Shown: piece by piece, positions 1-10,430 of the stretch | Layout of the letters: every line of letters begins with the position of its first letter | How positions within the stretch are numbered: position 1 is the stretch's first letter | Assembly (NCBI RefSeq): GCF_023078275.1 | Contig: NC_062974.1 | Span: 27,547,033 to 27,611,032 of the forward strand | From: Leguminivora glycinivorella | Lineage: Eukaryota > Arthropoda > Insecta > Lepidoptera > Tortricidae | Direction of reading: 5' to 3' | Length of the DNA: 64,000 nt | The notes under the pieces: model-generated | Seen by the model: the letters and a program-made list of their open reading frames with translations, nothing else | The model's database searches: none | Told to the model about the DNA's origin: nothing | Position numbers and translations under genes: made by a program

Positions 1-150
1 CGATTTTAAAGATTTTTTCGCAATAACTGAGTTGTTCTTAATGGACAATTTTTTTTTCGATAAATCTAGTTAATAACACTAGTACATTAAACTAGAATTC
101 CCATATTGAAATGGGCCTTTCCATTTTAGCATTTTTGCTCCTGTAGCGTT
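1..150 (-). repeat. Fragment of the piggyBac-like repeat at 45656-46163
   Basis: The stretches around GTTGTTCTTAATGGACAATT and CCTTTCCATTTTAGCATTTT are the reverse complement of 45660-45800. The outer end is degenerate and the element continues off the window. Confidence 0.6.
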
Positions 151-195
151 TTAAATATTTCGGGTTCTTCGTGTGTTAAAAAGTTCTATATCTAC

Positions 196-329
196 CAGTG
201 GCGGCTGGTGAAAATTTCTGCTAGGCAACACCAAAGCAAAAAGAAACCTACCTTAACATTAGGTACTTTACTAGTAATCAATTTTAGGCAAGCCGGTGGG
301 AATTGGCTTGTATGGACCAGCCGCTGCTG
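196..329. mobile_element. 134-bp hAT MITE with 8-bp duplication
   Basis: TIRs CAGTGGCGGCTGGT and ACCAGCCGCTGCTG are flanked by ATATCTAC at 188-195 and 330-337. Other copies are at 25781-25917 and 39268-39638. Confidence 0.9.
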
Positions 330-368
330 ATATCTACCTACAATAAAATAATGTACTTATTTGAACAC

Positions 369-453
369 GTGTTGGGCACAGGGTACGCAGCCAAATGCAC
401 AAACGGTTGCGATAACATTAACAATGTTATCCGATCGTAACTAGCTATCTCTT
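369..453. repeat. Degenerate end of a GTAGCCGAATG-type MITE
   Basis: TACGCAGCCAAATGCACAAA matches the terminal repeat of 2826-3079. A second piece of the family lies at 683-785. The copy is interrupted by the LINE fragment between them. Confidence 0.4.
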
Positions 454-602
454 GGGCGGGGCATGTTGCCAGGCAGATTGATGGCAGGTGGACCAAAATG
501 TTGACCGAATGGTGGCCGCTATCGGATATAAGAAGCGCCTGGCATCCGTTGGCTCGTTGGGTGGACGACATTCGAGAGGATAAGTGGCGTACACGAAGGG
601 AA
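454..602 (+). pseudogene. Non-LTR retrotransposon reverse-transcriptase C-terminal fragment
   Basis: The plus frame from 454 reads WAGHVARQIDGRWTKMLTEW, then continues to ARWVDDIRE and DKWRTRRE before a TAG. The WAGH(V/I)AR...RW..DI...W motif series is the familiar C-terminal tail of lepidopteran LINE polymerases. About ten residues normally between DDIR and the final tryptophan segment are missing. There is no start and no upstream polymerase domain, so this is a truncated dead copy. It merges directly into an inverted duplication (next entry). Confidence 0.65.
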
Positions 603-660
603 TAGGCCTCCCTTCGTGTACGCCACTTATCCCGGTCCTCGCAGTGGGCAATTAATGGCT
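578..660 (-). repeat. 23-bp perfect palindrome joining two head-to-head LINE pieces
   Basis: The arm 578-600 (GGATAAGTGGCGTACACGAA...) is repeated as its exact complement at 610-632. The minus strand from about 655 reads EDRDKWRTRREAY, the same LINE tail segment found on the plus strand. Confidence 0.6.
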
Positions 661-682
661 GAAATGATGATGAAGATGAACT

Positions 683-785
683 AGCTATCTCTATCGCTTT
701 TCCGTATTGGCGCGACAGAGACAGACTGATTTGGTCGGCGTCTAGCGGCAACGAACAACGATTGACATGTCGGCTAGGCCGGCAG
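683..785. repeat. Second fragment of the GTAGCCGAATG-type MITE
   Basis: It shares CTATCTCTATCGC, CGTATTGGCGCGACAGAG and CGGCGTC with the copies at 2826, 3539 and 62874. Confidence 0.5.
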
Positions 786-879
786 ATTCTAAAACACAGC
801 CGAGTCATAATTTACTGCTTTAGGTTTCCGGACCCCAAAAGCGGGAACCCCATGAATAAACTCATACATATGAGACTTA

Positions 880-1006
880 GGGCCAGTTGCATCAACTACA
901 TTTGACAGACACATCATCGTCACGCAGCAGAGGTCTATGGAACTTCCCATACAATAAAATTTAACGAATGCTTTAACGGTGACAGACGGTTTGGTGCAAC
1001 CGACCC
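880..1006. mobile_element. 127-bp PIF/Harbinger-like MITE
   Basis: Imperfect TIRs (GGGCCAGTTGCA at the left, TGCAACCGACCC at the right) are flanked by TTA at 877-879 and 1007-1009. A 3-bp TWA duplication is typical of PIF/Harbinger. Confidence 0.65.
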
Positions 1007-1094
1007 TTAGATGTATTTTGTACCTGTAATACATTTTCCTAGATTTTAATACAACATTAGGGTATCTAGCCAAATGATATGCATTGGCTAGAGC

Positions 1095-1325
1095 CACAGT
1101 ATAATAAAGAGTACTATCGTACAGTATGGCCACTCTCGCTCCCCGCTGAAAGTGCCGCCCACCCCCTCTCGGTTACCTCACAGTTACCGCCTGTCAAAAA
1201 TGCGAACAGTCGACCTATCATATCTCACTCATACAAGCATAGTACGCGTTCACCTACACAAGCTTAGACTGTGTGCTAGGAACGCGCCTCTTTCATTATA
1301 TTTAATCGCCAGTGTCCGAAGTGTT
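1095..1325 (+). repeat. CACAGTATAATAAAG repeat, copy 1
   Basis: A 231-bp unclassified repeat flanked by CTAGAGC at 1088-1094 and 1326-1332. Other copies are at 7534, 42379, 51271 (minus) and 53384. The ends are CACA...TGTG-like, without a long TIR or a poly-A tail. Confidence 0.75.
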
Positions 1326-1376
1326 CTAGAGCTTAACTCTTTTTTCGGGTACAAAATAACCCGTCAGCTTAACATG

Positions 1377-1428
1377 TACAGTGAGCTGCAAAAGGCGAAT
1401 TTACGATGAATTTATTCACTCACTGTAC
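1377..1428. repeat. Short MITE with TACAGTGAGCTGCAAAA end
   Basis: TACAGTGAGCTG at 1377 pairs with the inverted CACTCACTGTAC at about 1417-1428. A related copy lies at 36808-36890. The direct repeat GCGCGTAACACTC occurs nearby at about 1497 and 1540. The rest up to 1708 is AT-rich and unassigned. Confidence 0.4.
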
Positions 1429-1708
1429 CTTCACAATCAACTATAATATAATATTTATATTGAAGTGAAACTTCTAATGCGACTTCCAACTGACAGCGCG
1501 TAACACTCAGTCATTGTTACTTTGCGTGAAATACCGCTCACTCAGCGCGTAACACTCTGTCTCAACGCGACTCACTCATTCTATTCATTGACTTATTCAC
1601 TTAGTGACAGAACAGAATGCCCAGAATGATTTTGAATGGTGGAATGGTTGATTGGAATGTTTGTTTTTCAATAATTTGAGCAAAATTGCAATGTGGATAT
1701 TTAAAAAA

Positions 1709-1870
1709 GATAAATAGATAGATAGAATACTATTTATTGGCACACCTCAGCAAAAGATACAGAAAAAAGATACAGTGGAGACAAAACAAATGATTATAAA
1801 CAGAGGCAGATAACAGGCGGTCTTATCGCTAAAGATCGATCTCTACCAGACAACATTTGGGTAGCGGAAA
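1709..1870 (-). repeat. LINE 3'-untranslated fragment with (TAGA) tail
   Basis: The minus strand contains TAGCGATAAGACCGCCTGTT and ends in a TAGATAGATAGA tail at about 1712-1726. The same 3' region occurs on the plus strand at 47840-48000. Confidence 0.6.
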
Positions 1871-2439
1871 TATAAAAAAAAAACATGAAAATATGGACGT
1901 AACTAAACGAAAAATAGTGATGGTCACTTGACAAAATGTTTTTGAGGTTATGTTAGGAAGTTTCACTTCTTCCGCGTGGAGGGACTCTACGCATTGTTAT
2001 TTAGCTTTATTTTTATAGTCAACTAACGACACTACTAATTATACACTGTGTTGCATAACACAATTATATGGAAAACTCCGCAAAAACTTGGCATCGGCAA
2101 ACTAATTTAGGAAGTATTCCCGTTCGAGGCGAGACTTGATTTAATTACAGCGTGCCGTGGAGGCTCCGGGCTGTAGTTTATTTTTAGATGTATGTGATGC
2201 AAAAGTTGGTACGTTACTGTATGTAACTAGTTGTAGAGTCGAGTCACATACATAACTTTTCACCACACCAACTTGTCAAAGGCGTTTTTGATTCTTTAAA
2301 TATAAATGACAAAATTAAATTTTATCTACAAAAGTGAAAATTAATTTCATATAAAGAATAGACTTTTAATTATTTTGAATCAGAAATCTTCCATAATATT
2401 GATGGATTTGACTTGGTTTCAGGATTTAGAGTTGACATT
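1871..2439. other. Unassigned AT-rich stretch
   Basis: No coding frame, TIR pair or second copy was found by eye. Confidence 0.3.
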
Positions 2440-2620
2440 TTCTTCGTCAAAATTTTGTGTTTCACACGGTGGTAAAATTTTGTTTAACCTAAGGGCCTTG
2501 AAACCGTCGCAACATTTAAGACTCCATATTTTGAACCACCGGCTACGCTCGCGGTTCAATATTGGAATCTTTCGCTTGCACCAATATCAATATTGGCACG
2601 TGCGGTCAAACAACAACTTT
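2440..2620 (-). repeat. Degenerate type-B copy of the ACAAGGGGGCAAAG family
   Basis: It contains TTGTGTTTCACACGG, GAATCTTTCGCTTGC and TTGGCACGTGCGGT, in the same order as 5925-6130. It joins directly to a SINE. Confidence 0.5.
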
Positions 2621-2702
2621 ACATCACACAAGTAAATGCCCTTACTGGGATTCGAACCTGGAACCATCGGCGTAGCAGACACTCACTAGTCCAGGCCGGT
2701 CG
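2621..2702 (-). repeat. tRNA-derived SINE head
   Basis: The box B complement GGGATTCGAACC is followed by the tRNA-like 5' part. Only the 5' end of the SINE is present. Confidence 0.6.
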
Positions 2703-2825
2703 TAAAATACTGAAGGGCTACAGAGCCCAAGGTCGCTTGCTACGCGGTAGTCGGGACTGCGTAGCGCGTAGCAGCTGCAGCCGTAGCAATTTCCTGCGCT
2801 ACGCTCCTTCCCGTTTGTATTGGGT

Positions 2826-3079
2826 TACGTAGCCAAATGCAACGCCCACGATAATATTTGTTGCGTAGCTATCTATCTCTATTGCTCTACCGTATTGGCG
2901 CGACAGAGCCAGATTGCATTTCTGCGGCGTTCGGCGTTCGCCGAATAGCAATCGTCGACGCTAGACGACGACAGAAATGCAGTCTAGTTCTGCGCCAATA
3001 AGCAAGAGCTGCAAGAGCGATAGAGATAGATAGCTACGAAACAGATATAATTCTGAGCGTTAGTGCATTTGGCTACGTA
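2826..3079. mobile_element. GTAGCCGAATG-type foldback MITE, full copy
   Basis: TACGTAGCCAAATGC at the left and GCATTTGGCTACGTA at the right are exact inverted ends. Both arms carry the CTATCTATCTCTATTGC/GCGATAGAGATAGATAG pair. Confidence 0.75.
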
Positions 3080-3108
3080 TCATATTCTGTACAGCATTGG
3101 GCTTCGTG

Positions 3109-3523
3109 TACAGTCAAGTGTAAAAATATGGGTGTACATCTTACTCAAAAATATATCCCATAGCATCTTAGTCTGATGTAATAAGAGCGTAGTACCAGAT
3201 TTCAGCAGTTCTCGAAAAGTTTGTACAAAAATTAAGGAAAAAGTTAAATTTGTTTTTATTAATTCCTATTTTGTTACCAAAATTTTGTTGATGAATTGAG
3301 ATTTTATTAAGTTTTATTTCGTCATTAAGGTTCCTTAGTATCTATATTTTCTTAATTATAACAATTAACCTGTATGTATCTTACGAAAGTCGACTTATAT
3401 TTCTAAATGTTGGTAACAAAATAGGATCAATTAAAATTTGCTGACGTGGCTATGTACAAAGTTGCCGGGAACTGCTCATTTATAAGACGATTATTTCGAT
3501 ACGTATTTTTGCACTTGACTGTA
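3109..3523. mobile_element. TACAGTCAAGTG MITE carrying a nested inverted repeat
   Basis: The ends TACAGTCAAGTGTAAAAATA and TATTTTTGCACTTGACTGTA are TIRs, starting and ending in TA (mariner-like). A 136-bp copy at 11000-11135 lacks the middle. The extra middle has its own arms, TCCTATTTTGTTACCAA (about 3264) and TTGGTAACAAAATAGGA (about 3411), so one element is nested in another. Confidence 0.65.
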
Positions 3524-3538
3524 CAGGATATATTATGA

Positions 3539-3680
3539 TACGTAGCCGAATGAACAAACGTTCAGAATTATATCTGTTGCGTAGCTATCTATCTCTATCG
3601 CTCTTTCGTATTGGCGAGATAGAGCCAGACTTCGTTTCGATCGGCGTCTGGCGTCGATGATTGCCATTCGACTAGGCCGA
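3539..3680. repeat. GTAGCCGAATG-type MITE copy
   Basis: CGTAGCCGAATGA at the left and GCCATTCGACTAGG at the right. The internal CTATCTATCTCTATCGCTC matches the other copies. Confidence 0.6.
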
Positions 3681-4195
3681 TTGAAGTGGAAGTATGATAG
3701 TGAAAGCTATTATTATTGTTGTCATTAAAATGTTACAACAGTTACGTTCTAGCTCATGAACATTGTATAACCACAAACTATATAAATAGTACAAGTACAG
3801 AAGGCTCACTCTTTTGATGTTCACAAAATGCCGCCATTCTAAATTCTTACCTTCATTAACAAACGGACCGTACGCGAGCAGCCAACATTGAATTTTATTG
3901 CGCCGCCGTGCGAAGGTCGTCGCCAATGAATGGGCCGCGAACTCGCGGCCGCTGACATGTACTTGTAGCGCGGCGATAGAATCGCGGAGTGAGCCGCCCC
4001 TGGTATAACTAATAGCTTTATTGAACCTGCCTTAAAAATCGATATTATTTATGGTCATGGTTCATTAATATTTCTTGTATGTATTATTAATTTTTCCTCA
4101 GTCACCTGTTATGAAGTTATGGAAAATATTTTTGCGCCAAAACTTACATCCTAGTGCAATGAATTAATAAATTAATTTTAACTAATACTATGCTA
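3681..4195. other. Unassigned stretch
   Basis: No gene or repeat structure recognised. A locally GC-rich part at about 3895-3995 has no open frame of note. Confidence 0.3.
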
Positions 4196-4300
4196 AGGGT
4201 CACTTGCACCGCCAAAACCGTTAACCCGAGGTTAACCCACAGCCCACTAACCTTGAGTTAAGCGGGTTAGTATGTTTACATGTGTCTGAGCAATGTATGT
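4196..4300. repeat. Fragment of a GTTAACCCGAGGTTAAC-type repeat
   Basis: GGGTCACTTGCACCGCC and alternating TTAACC/GGTTAA motifs resemble a common lepidopteran MITE end. A G-run follows at about 4370-4379. Confidence 0.4.
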
Positions 4301-4451
4301 GGCGTAAATGAAAACCCTTAATTTAAATAAAACGATTAGTCCCAAGTTTACCCCCTCCCACCAATTAAGGGGGGGGGGGTCGTTAGCGCTCTAGCGATAG
4401 AACCTTCATCAGACCTTATGAGTGTAACATTACGTCAACAGGGGGCCCTAT

Positions 4452-4817
4452 CTACATCGTGTTTTTCTTTGTTTTCCGTTAACTTCGACACGTCGTTAGG
4501 TTCATTATCAGGAACCACCCATAGTTAAATTCGCAAAAAAAAAAATTGTCATCATTTTTATAATATGAATTAATTAGTGTGAGAGACCCTTAAGAATATC
4601 ATTCAAATTAGTGTCAAGTGATTGACGGCACATGTCAAAACAAATAACATTAGGAATTGGTAAAGGCTGTCACACACATTTTCAGTAATTTATCTTATTT
4701 TTTTAATAACTCAATAACCGTAAAAGTTAAGACGCTTGTTTTTTAGAGAAATTAATTGTATTTGATCTAAAGAACCTTTCCTTCAAGTTAACGGATTTCA
4801 ATAAAAACAGGTTGTAT
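4452..4817 (+). repeat. ACACCGTGTTTTT repeat, copy 1
   Basis: A 366-bp unit with loosely inverted ends (TACATCGTGTTTTT and AAAACAGGTTGTAT). Further copies are at 51552-51878 and 62214-62791, and a fragment at 11984. Confidence 0.7.
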
Positions 4818-4906
4818 AATATGATCAGATTTAATTATTTGAGACATACTTAAACAGCAATGCATGGAATTATGCTAAACTGCCAATAAAAGTTGTTCAA
4901 TAATTC

Positions 4907-4997
4907 GACGACTGGCCGCGGTCCTGATGGGTTCGAATTCCGGAAAGGGATGAGCACAGATGTTTGTTCCTGAGTCATGGATAGTTTATATGCATAT
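4907..4997 (+). repeat. SINE 5' part
   Basis: tRNA-like head with GGGTTCGAATTCC (box B), then the body words GAGCACAGAT and TTCCTGAGTCATGGAT. It stops exactly where the following MITE begins. Confidence 0.6.
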
Positions 4998-5140
4998 CGT
5001 CACTACTTTAAAAAAAACTTGTATCTTCGTCTGTCAATGAAAAGAAAATTGTAGTAAGTATGTATGGAATATATATAGACTTACTGCGTTTTAACTTTGA
5101 GGAGCAACGTGAGATACGAGATTTTTTCAAAGTAGTGACG
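4998..5140. mobile_element. CGTCACTACTTT MITE, copy 1
   Basis: TIRs CGTCACTACTTTAAAAAAA and TTTTTTCAAAGTAGTGACG. Other copies are at 11325, 28321 and 49162. Confidence 0.75.
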
Positions 5141-5924
5141 TGATATATACATTTTGTTTAAAATTGCTCCTATATTTATTACAGGCGCTTTTCATTATAT
5201 TATAAAAAAATAACAACATTATTCTGCTGTGCTTCTGCGCAAATAAATAAGTTTCTTAGTATAATATATTCTATTTATTAATATAGAAGTGGTCTTCTAT
5301 AACTACACATATACCTTTTTTGTGCATATTAAGAACGCTATGAAACTGTGTACTTATTGTGTACGATCCAAATAAATAAAATAAAACTAAAAATATTTTA
5401 ACTTCTAACTACACTCACATACGTTCAGTTTAGGAGAGCACTTAAATTGAGTAAATGTTTCACATAATAATATATGCCAAGCTCTCTGTCATTAGCAAAC
5501 TGTCAAAAGGAATATCGACATATGTGACACGTACTCAACTCGTCAAACACGATCCTAATGCTACTGTGACATGTCTTTCACATGATGAGTTACGAGACAG
5601 AAAATCGTTACTAAACTAAAATAGTAATGATTTCGAAGCATAGATGTTAAACAAAATGTATAGACGAGTCTCCAAGGGGATGTTAAACAAAATGTATAGA
5701 CGAGACTCCAAGGGGATTTTTTCTTTGTATGTCATCATTAATTGCCGGGGTGCGGGGAAGGGGACCACAAAATTGGTTGGCAACATCTGTTTATAGGATG
5801 TCCGGGATCTATACAATATATATCAGAAGTCAGAATGAGGTGCGCTATTTTTGCAAACGAACATCCCCTTGGAGCCTGCTCTAGTATTAATTTGGTTTAG
5901 TTTGATGTTCTACAGTTAATATTT
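5141..5924. other. Unassigned stretch with a 36-bp tandem duplication
   Basis: GATGTTAAACAAAATGTATA starts at 5643 and again at 5679, giving two 36-bp units with one substitution. The rest is AT-rich and featureless. Confidence 0.5.
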
Positions 5925-6130
5925 GCCTCGTGTAGGTGTGGTGAAAATTTTTGTGTTTCACTCGGAGACAAAATTTGTCTAAACAAAATTCATTGAAACC
6001 CTCACAACGCTCAAGATTTCGCATTCTTAACGACTCGCTACGCTCGCACTTATTGGAATCTTTCGCTTGTTTGGGCATAAAAATTGACACGTGCGGTTAA
6101 ACATTACCTTTGCACCCTTGTAAAACTAAC
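5925..6130 (-). repeat. Type-B copy of the ACAAGGGGGCAAAG family
   Basis: It runs from a GTGTGGTGAAAATTTTTGTG end to GCACCCTTGTAAAACTAACA, with GAATCTTTCGCTTG inside. Confidence 0.6.
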
Positions 6131-6853
6131 AAATATTTAAATACTTTGGTTACGGATTAATAAGAATTCAAAATGAGCCAGAGCTCCATTTTTCAATATT
6201 TTCCCGGTTCCATACATGAAATAGAGAGCACTCTAGTTTACAATATCGCTGCAAAATTTATGTTGTCCTTTTGCCGTATAAATTCAATGATATACGCAGA
6301 ATCGATAATCGATATATTCCGCCTGGACGATATTGCCTGGTGAACTAAGAGAAGCACATTTTTCACCATAAAAATTCAGGAGTATTGTTATCACATAGCG
6401 AGATCGGAAGAATAAGTCCGCCACTAGTACAAAAATATGCTTTTTAAATATAAAGTTCAAAAGTGTTTGACGACCGGTCTGTCCTAGTCGGTAGTGAGAA
6501 CTCACAGAATTAGATTTAGATAGAAGAAACAAGTTCATCTATTTGTATGGCGGCCGAGCGTGTCAGATTTTGTAGTGAAGTTGTTACTTGCCTGTGATTT
6601 TAAATATGTCTCAGGTCTGAGTGTTCATAATTGTTGTGTTGTTGCAATTAAATATCACGTAACGAGGCATTTTTAATGCTGTTTTGACTTCAACTTACAA
6701 AAATTGACGTCCGAAAGCTGCAAGCTGCGGCGATTAAAGACGTCCGTCTTGTTCTCATCAATCATCAACATCTTCAACTCAGTGGATTTTACTGTTCATT
6801 TGACACGCTAAATAAGTAGATACGTTTGCTTGATCTATGGTATATATATATAT
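6131..6853. other. Unassigned stretch
   Basis: AT-rich; no convincing frame or repeat arm seen. A (TA)n run ends it at about 6840-6852. Confidence 0.3.
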
Positions 6854-7083
6854 GACCCTAGTGACCCTCTGCTGAGTCACGGTTCTGGGTTCGAATCTCA
6901 GTAAGGGCATACATATTATTATATCTGTGTAATGAACACAGATATTTTGTTCCTGAGTCATGGAACTCGTGGATATTTTCTACGTATAAGAGTATTTTGT
7001 ATATTATGTTGTCTGAGTACCCACGACACAAGCCTTCTTGAATCTGTGTAAGAATCCTGGGATTCAGTGAATCTGTGTAAGAA
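6854..7083 (+). repeat. tRNA-derived SINE, TGTCTGAGTACCCAC subtype
   Basis: Box B GGTTCGAATCTC is followed by TTGTTCCTGAGTCATGGA and ACACAAGCCTTCTTGA. The end AATCTGTGTAAGAATCC is duplicated. It abuts a Helitron-type repeat. Confidence 0.7.
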
Positions 7084-7246
7084 TCCATACTAATATTATA
7101 AATGGGAAAGTGTGTGTCTGTTTGTTTGTCCGCCTTTCATGGCAAAACGGAGCGACGAATTGGAGTGATTTTTTAAGTGGAGATAGTTGAAGGGATGGAG
7201 AGTGATATAGTATACTTTTTGTCTATTTCTAACGCGAATGAAGCCA
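7084..7246 (+). mobile_element. Lep1-like Helitron repeat, copy 1 (3' truncated)
   Basis: It starts TCCATACTAATATTATAAAT and continues through GGCAAAACGGAGCGACGAAT. The CTAG end is missing. Confidence 0.7.
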
Positions 7247-7533
7247 GTGTCCTATAAAAAACCCGCTCCTATTTAACCGTTACCCTCGCTCGGTAGCAAA
7301 CGGGAATGCAGTAGCAAGCTATTTTTCAGCTCACCGACGCTATAAAATTTGTAAAGGCATTGGTGCCAATAAAAAACCTCTTTAGAATACATTAGATGAT
7401 GGCTGGATTTACCGGCTATTGATAGTACGTAAATAATATCTATGTCAGAATTATCTATATTTTCTAGTGGCAGTTTTTAAATGGCAAATTTTAGGAAATC
7501 GAGTGGTCTAAGTTCAATGATCGGCTCCCATAT

Positions 7534-7763
7534 CACAGTATAATAAAGAGTACTATCGTACAGTATGGCCACTCCTGCTCCCCGCTGAAAGTGCTACCCA
7601 ATCCCTCTCGGTTACCTCATAGTTACCTCCTGTCAAAAACGCGAACAGTCGACCTGTCATATCTCACTCATACAAGCATGGTACGCGTTCACCTACACGA
7701 GCTTAGAATGTGTGCTAGGAACGCGCCTCTTTTATATATTTGATCGTCAGTGTCCGAGGTGTG
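7534..7763 (+). repeat. CACAGTATAATAAAG repeat, copy 2
   Basis: Full-length match to 1095-1325, ending GTCCGAGGTGTG. The preceding 290 bases are unassigned. Confidence 0.75.
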
Positions 7764-8065
7764 CCAATACATCTTCAGTAACGACTGATGATAAGGCATC
7801 CATGGAAAGGTGAGGACAAATATCAAATTCTGTCCGCTGTCCATTAATATGTGGGAAGTCATACTACCAGCGACCTTCATACCTAATATATTTTTAAACA
7901 AAACAAACAAATATTATCAAAATATCTTCGTTAAAACACTATTGATTAATTTACCAAACAATTAATTTTACTAGCAGTTTTTCTCAGCTATTTCCAAAAA
8001 TAACCAACAACAAAAGTTATTTTGCAACTACATATTTTGTTAAGTAACCCTTTCTCAATCTATCA
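7764..8065. other. Unassigned stretch
   Basis: AT-rich; nothing recognised. Confidence 0.3.
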
Positions 8066-8189
8066 AAGTTAGTTACGCCCGGCGGTTCCCGGATACAACC
8101 CCGATTACCCGGGAAATAACGGCGATAGGCAATACTAGTGTTGGCCACTCAAGTCTATTGAGTCTAAATTTGAAATTTGAGTCTAAATA
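8066..8189 (+). repeat. GTTAGTTACGCCCGGCGG repeat, copy 1
   Basis: CGGTTCCCGGATACAACCCC and ACCCGGGAAATAACGGCGAT recur at 9165-9225 and, diverged, at 9965-10040. The following TGTTGGCCACTCAAGTC recurs at about 10045. Confidence 0.6.
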
Positions 8190-9086
8190 AGGACTGTATC
8201 GTTAAGTATAAGGAGAAAACAAACCTCGTCTAAATGTTGACATGTGCATAATTTTGTATTATTATGTTCCGAGAGTGTGATCTGAAGGTATTGGTAAGCA
8301 CTATTTGATATAAGACTGTCTGATATTTTTTTATTTTAGGGACTTTATGGTACTTTCATTAAGGTCTAGCAAATAAATTTCAATGACTCTTTGTACGATT
8401 TCAACAAACAAAGGTTAATATGCTGCCAAAATTTATTCTTTAAGAGTCCTCTTCATAGTTTTCCAATTGGGTACTTGTAGAATAAATGCGGTGAATTTAT
8501 ATAAATTAATAAAACGCAATTTTGAGCAACGTTCCGGATTGCCGTAAATTTTTGATGCGAGCAGGATGAGAGAAACAGATAAAAAAATTAGCCATAGGCC
8601 AAAGTCTAATTGACATTCATGGTGTTTGAACAGTGCCTAAACCAGATCAATATAAACAGTGTATGATAGTCAAATTCGACATCAAAGTCGGAGTTAGAGT
8701 AAGCACCATGCCACATTCTCTAAATGGCCGCCATACACAGATCCTGAACTTTATTTTTTTTAAATAACAGTGGCTAGACTATGTCCAGATATTCTGCATT
8801 GTGGATCATGTGTCGTTGAGGTTCGCACCGTACAATTTTTTTCGCAATCGTATCGTCTTTTACGCACTTTGTGAATTTTCTAGTAGCATTTGTCCGGAAT
8901 CGTAATTGGTACTCGGGAGGATTAAGTCAATACTGTCTAAACCATATGCTTTACGTCGAGCTTCTAGGACAAAATGTGTACCTTATTATGTGCCTTATTA
9001 AGCCCATGTCTTGTTATAAGAAAAAAATCTAATAGCAAATAAATACGGCTACTCAAAGTTGTCTTCATACTTAACGATACAGTCTT
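8190..9086. mobile_element. 897-bp TA-flanked TIR element, copy 1
   Basis: AGGACTGTATCGTTAAGTAT at the left matches ATACTTAACGATACAGTCTT at the right as a TIR. TA flanks both sides (8188-8189 and 9087-9088), as in Tc1/mariner elements. An inverted copy lies at about 35412-36323. No transposase frame is visible. Confidence 0.75.
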
Positions 9087-9240
9087 TAGTGCATTGTACG
9101 ACAAGAGAGGTAAGGGTTACATTGATAACGAGTGTTATAATTCACGACAGCCGCAGGCTACCAAAGTTAGTTACGCCCGTCGGTTCCCGGATACAACCCC
9201 GATTACCCGGGAAATAACGGTGTTCAGAAACGTTAAAAAA
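9087..9240 (+). repeat. GTGCATTGTACGACAAGAG repeat, copy 1
   Basis: Closely matched at 9889-10040, so the two are direct repeats bracketing an AT-rich core. Confidence 0.65.
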
Positions 9241-9472
9241 CGCTCAAATATTTCATCCTATTTTCTTTAGTTCATTTTATTAATTATTCAGTAATTTTCA
9301 TTTAATAATTTTAATTAATTTATAATAATTGTCAAAATATTCAATTTGCATATTTTTTAATTCAAATATTCAATATTGTATCGAAGTTGACATTACGCAT
9401 TTTATAAATCATTTGTATTATTTTTATAATTTTAATTCTTTAGCATTCAATAATTCATTACTTATTTAATTT
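9241..9472. other. Extremely AT-rich spacer
   Basis: Dominated by TTTAATAATTTTAATTAATT-like sequence, with no arms or frames. Confidence 0.5.
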
Positions 9473-9700
9473 GTATATTTAAAAAAAATATCAATATTGT
9501 TTAGAATCACATATGTAATTCAAGTTCCTATATTCAAATTTTACCTATGGCAATGTTTAAATTCAAATTTGACAGCTTTGAGCTTTGTATATTTAAAAAA
9601 AATATCAATATTGTTTAGAATCACATATGTAATTCAAGTTCCTATATTCAAATTTTACCTATGGCAATGTTTAAATTCAAATTTGACAGCTTTGAGCTTT
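9473..9700. repeat. Perfect 114-bp tandem duplication
   Basis: The unit from GTATATTTAAAAAAAATATC (9473) is repeated without visible change from 9587. The open frame spanning it is a by-product of the duplication. Confidence 0.95.
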
Positions 9701-9888
9701 CAAAAACTTACGATTGTTATTGTTCGCTTGTTCCGCTCTCCATCGATATTCACTGTACCACTTTCTTTATCCATTCGCATAATTCGAAATAAACTAGCTT
9801 TAAATTACAGTCCGCTTATCATTTAAAACCTCTGCAACACCTGAGCCCAGCGAAGATTATCCAGGGTCCTTCGAGCCGATAGGCAATA

Positions 9889-10060
9889 CTTAATAGTGCA
9901 TTGTACGACAAGAGAGGTAAAGGGTATACTAATAACGAGTGTTATAATTCACGACAGCCGCAGCCTATCAAAGTTAGTTATGCCCGGCAGTTCCCCGATA
10001 CGGATTCCGATTAACTTGAAAATAACGGCGATAGGCAACTCTATTGTTGGCTACTCAAGA
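9889..10060 (+). repeat. GTGCATTGTACGACAAGAG repeat, copy 2
   Basis: Diverged second copy of 9087-9240, continuing into TTGTTGGCTACTCAAGAC. The last part of the mosaic (10640-10715) holds the inverted relative CTTGAGACTTTACCAATACTAG. Confidence 0.6.
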
Positions 10061-10233
10061 CTTTGAGTATACATTTGAAGATAACTTTTTATACGAGACA
10101 CGTATAAAGATTATAAAGACGTATTTCTCACTGAGTTTTTAAAACGGATAATTTTTTAGTTTTCGGCACGTTGGTAATCCACAGTAACACCAAAGAAAAT
10201 GAGTATCATTGCAAATACAATAATAACCTAACC

Positions 10234-10388
10234 AAAAAATTAAAATTTTGAAAAAACCCCCGACCGCGACATAGTGGACCGATTTTCATGAAACATGGCT
10301 AAGAACACTCCCGATTAAATCAGCTTTCAAACAAAAAGAACTAAATCTAAATCGGTTCATCCGTTCGGGTGATGCGATGCCACAGACA

Positions 10389-10430
<42 letters not shown>

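Noticed and set aside
9497..9826. 109-codon frame with internal repeat
   Set aside because: Produced by the 114-bp tandem duplication, whose length is a multiple of three.
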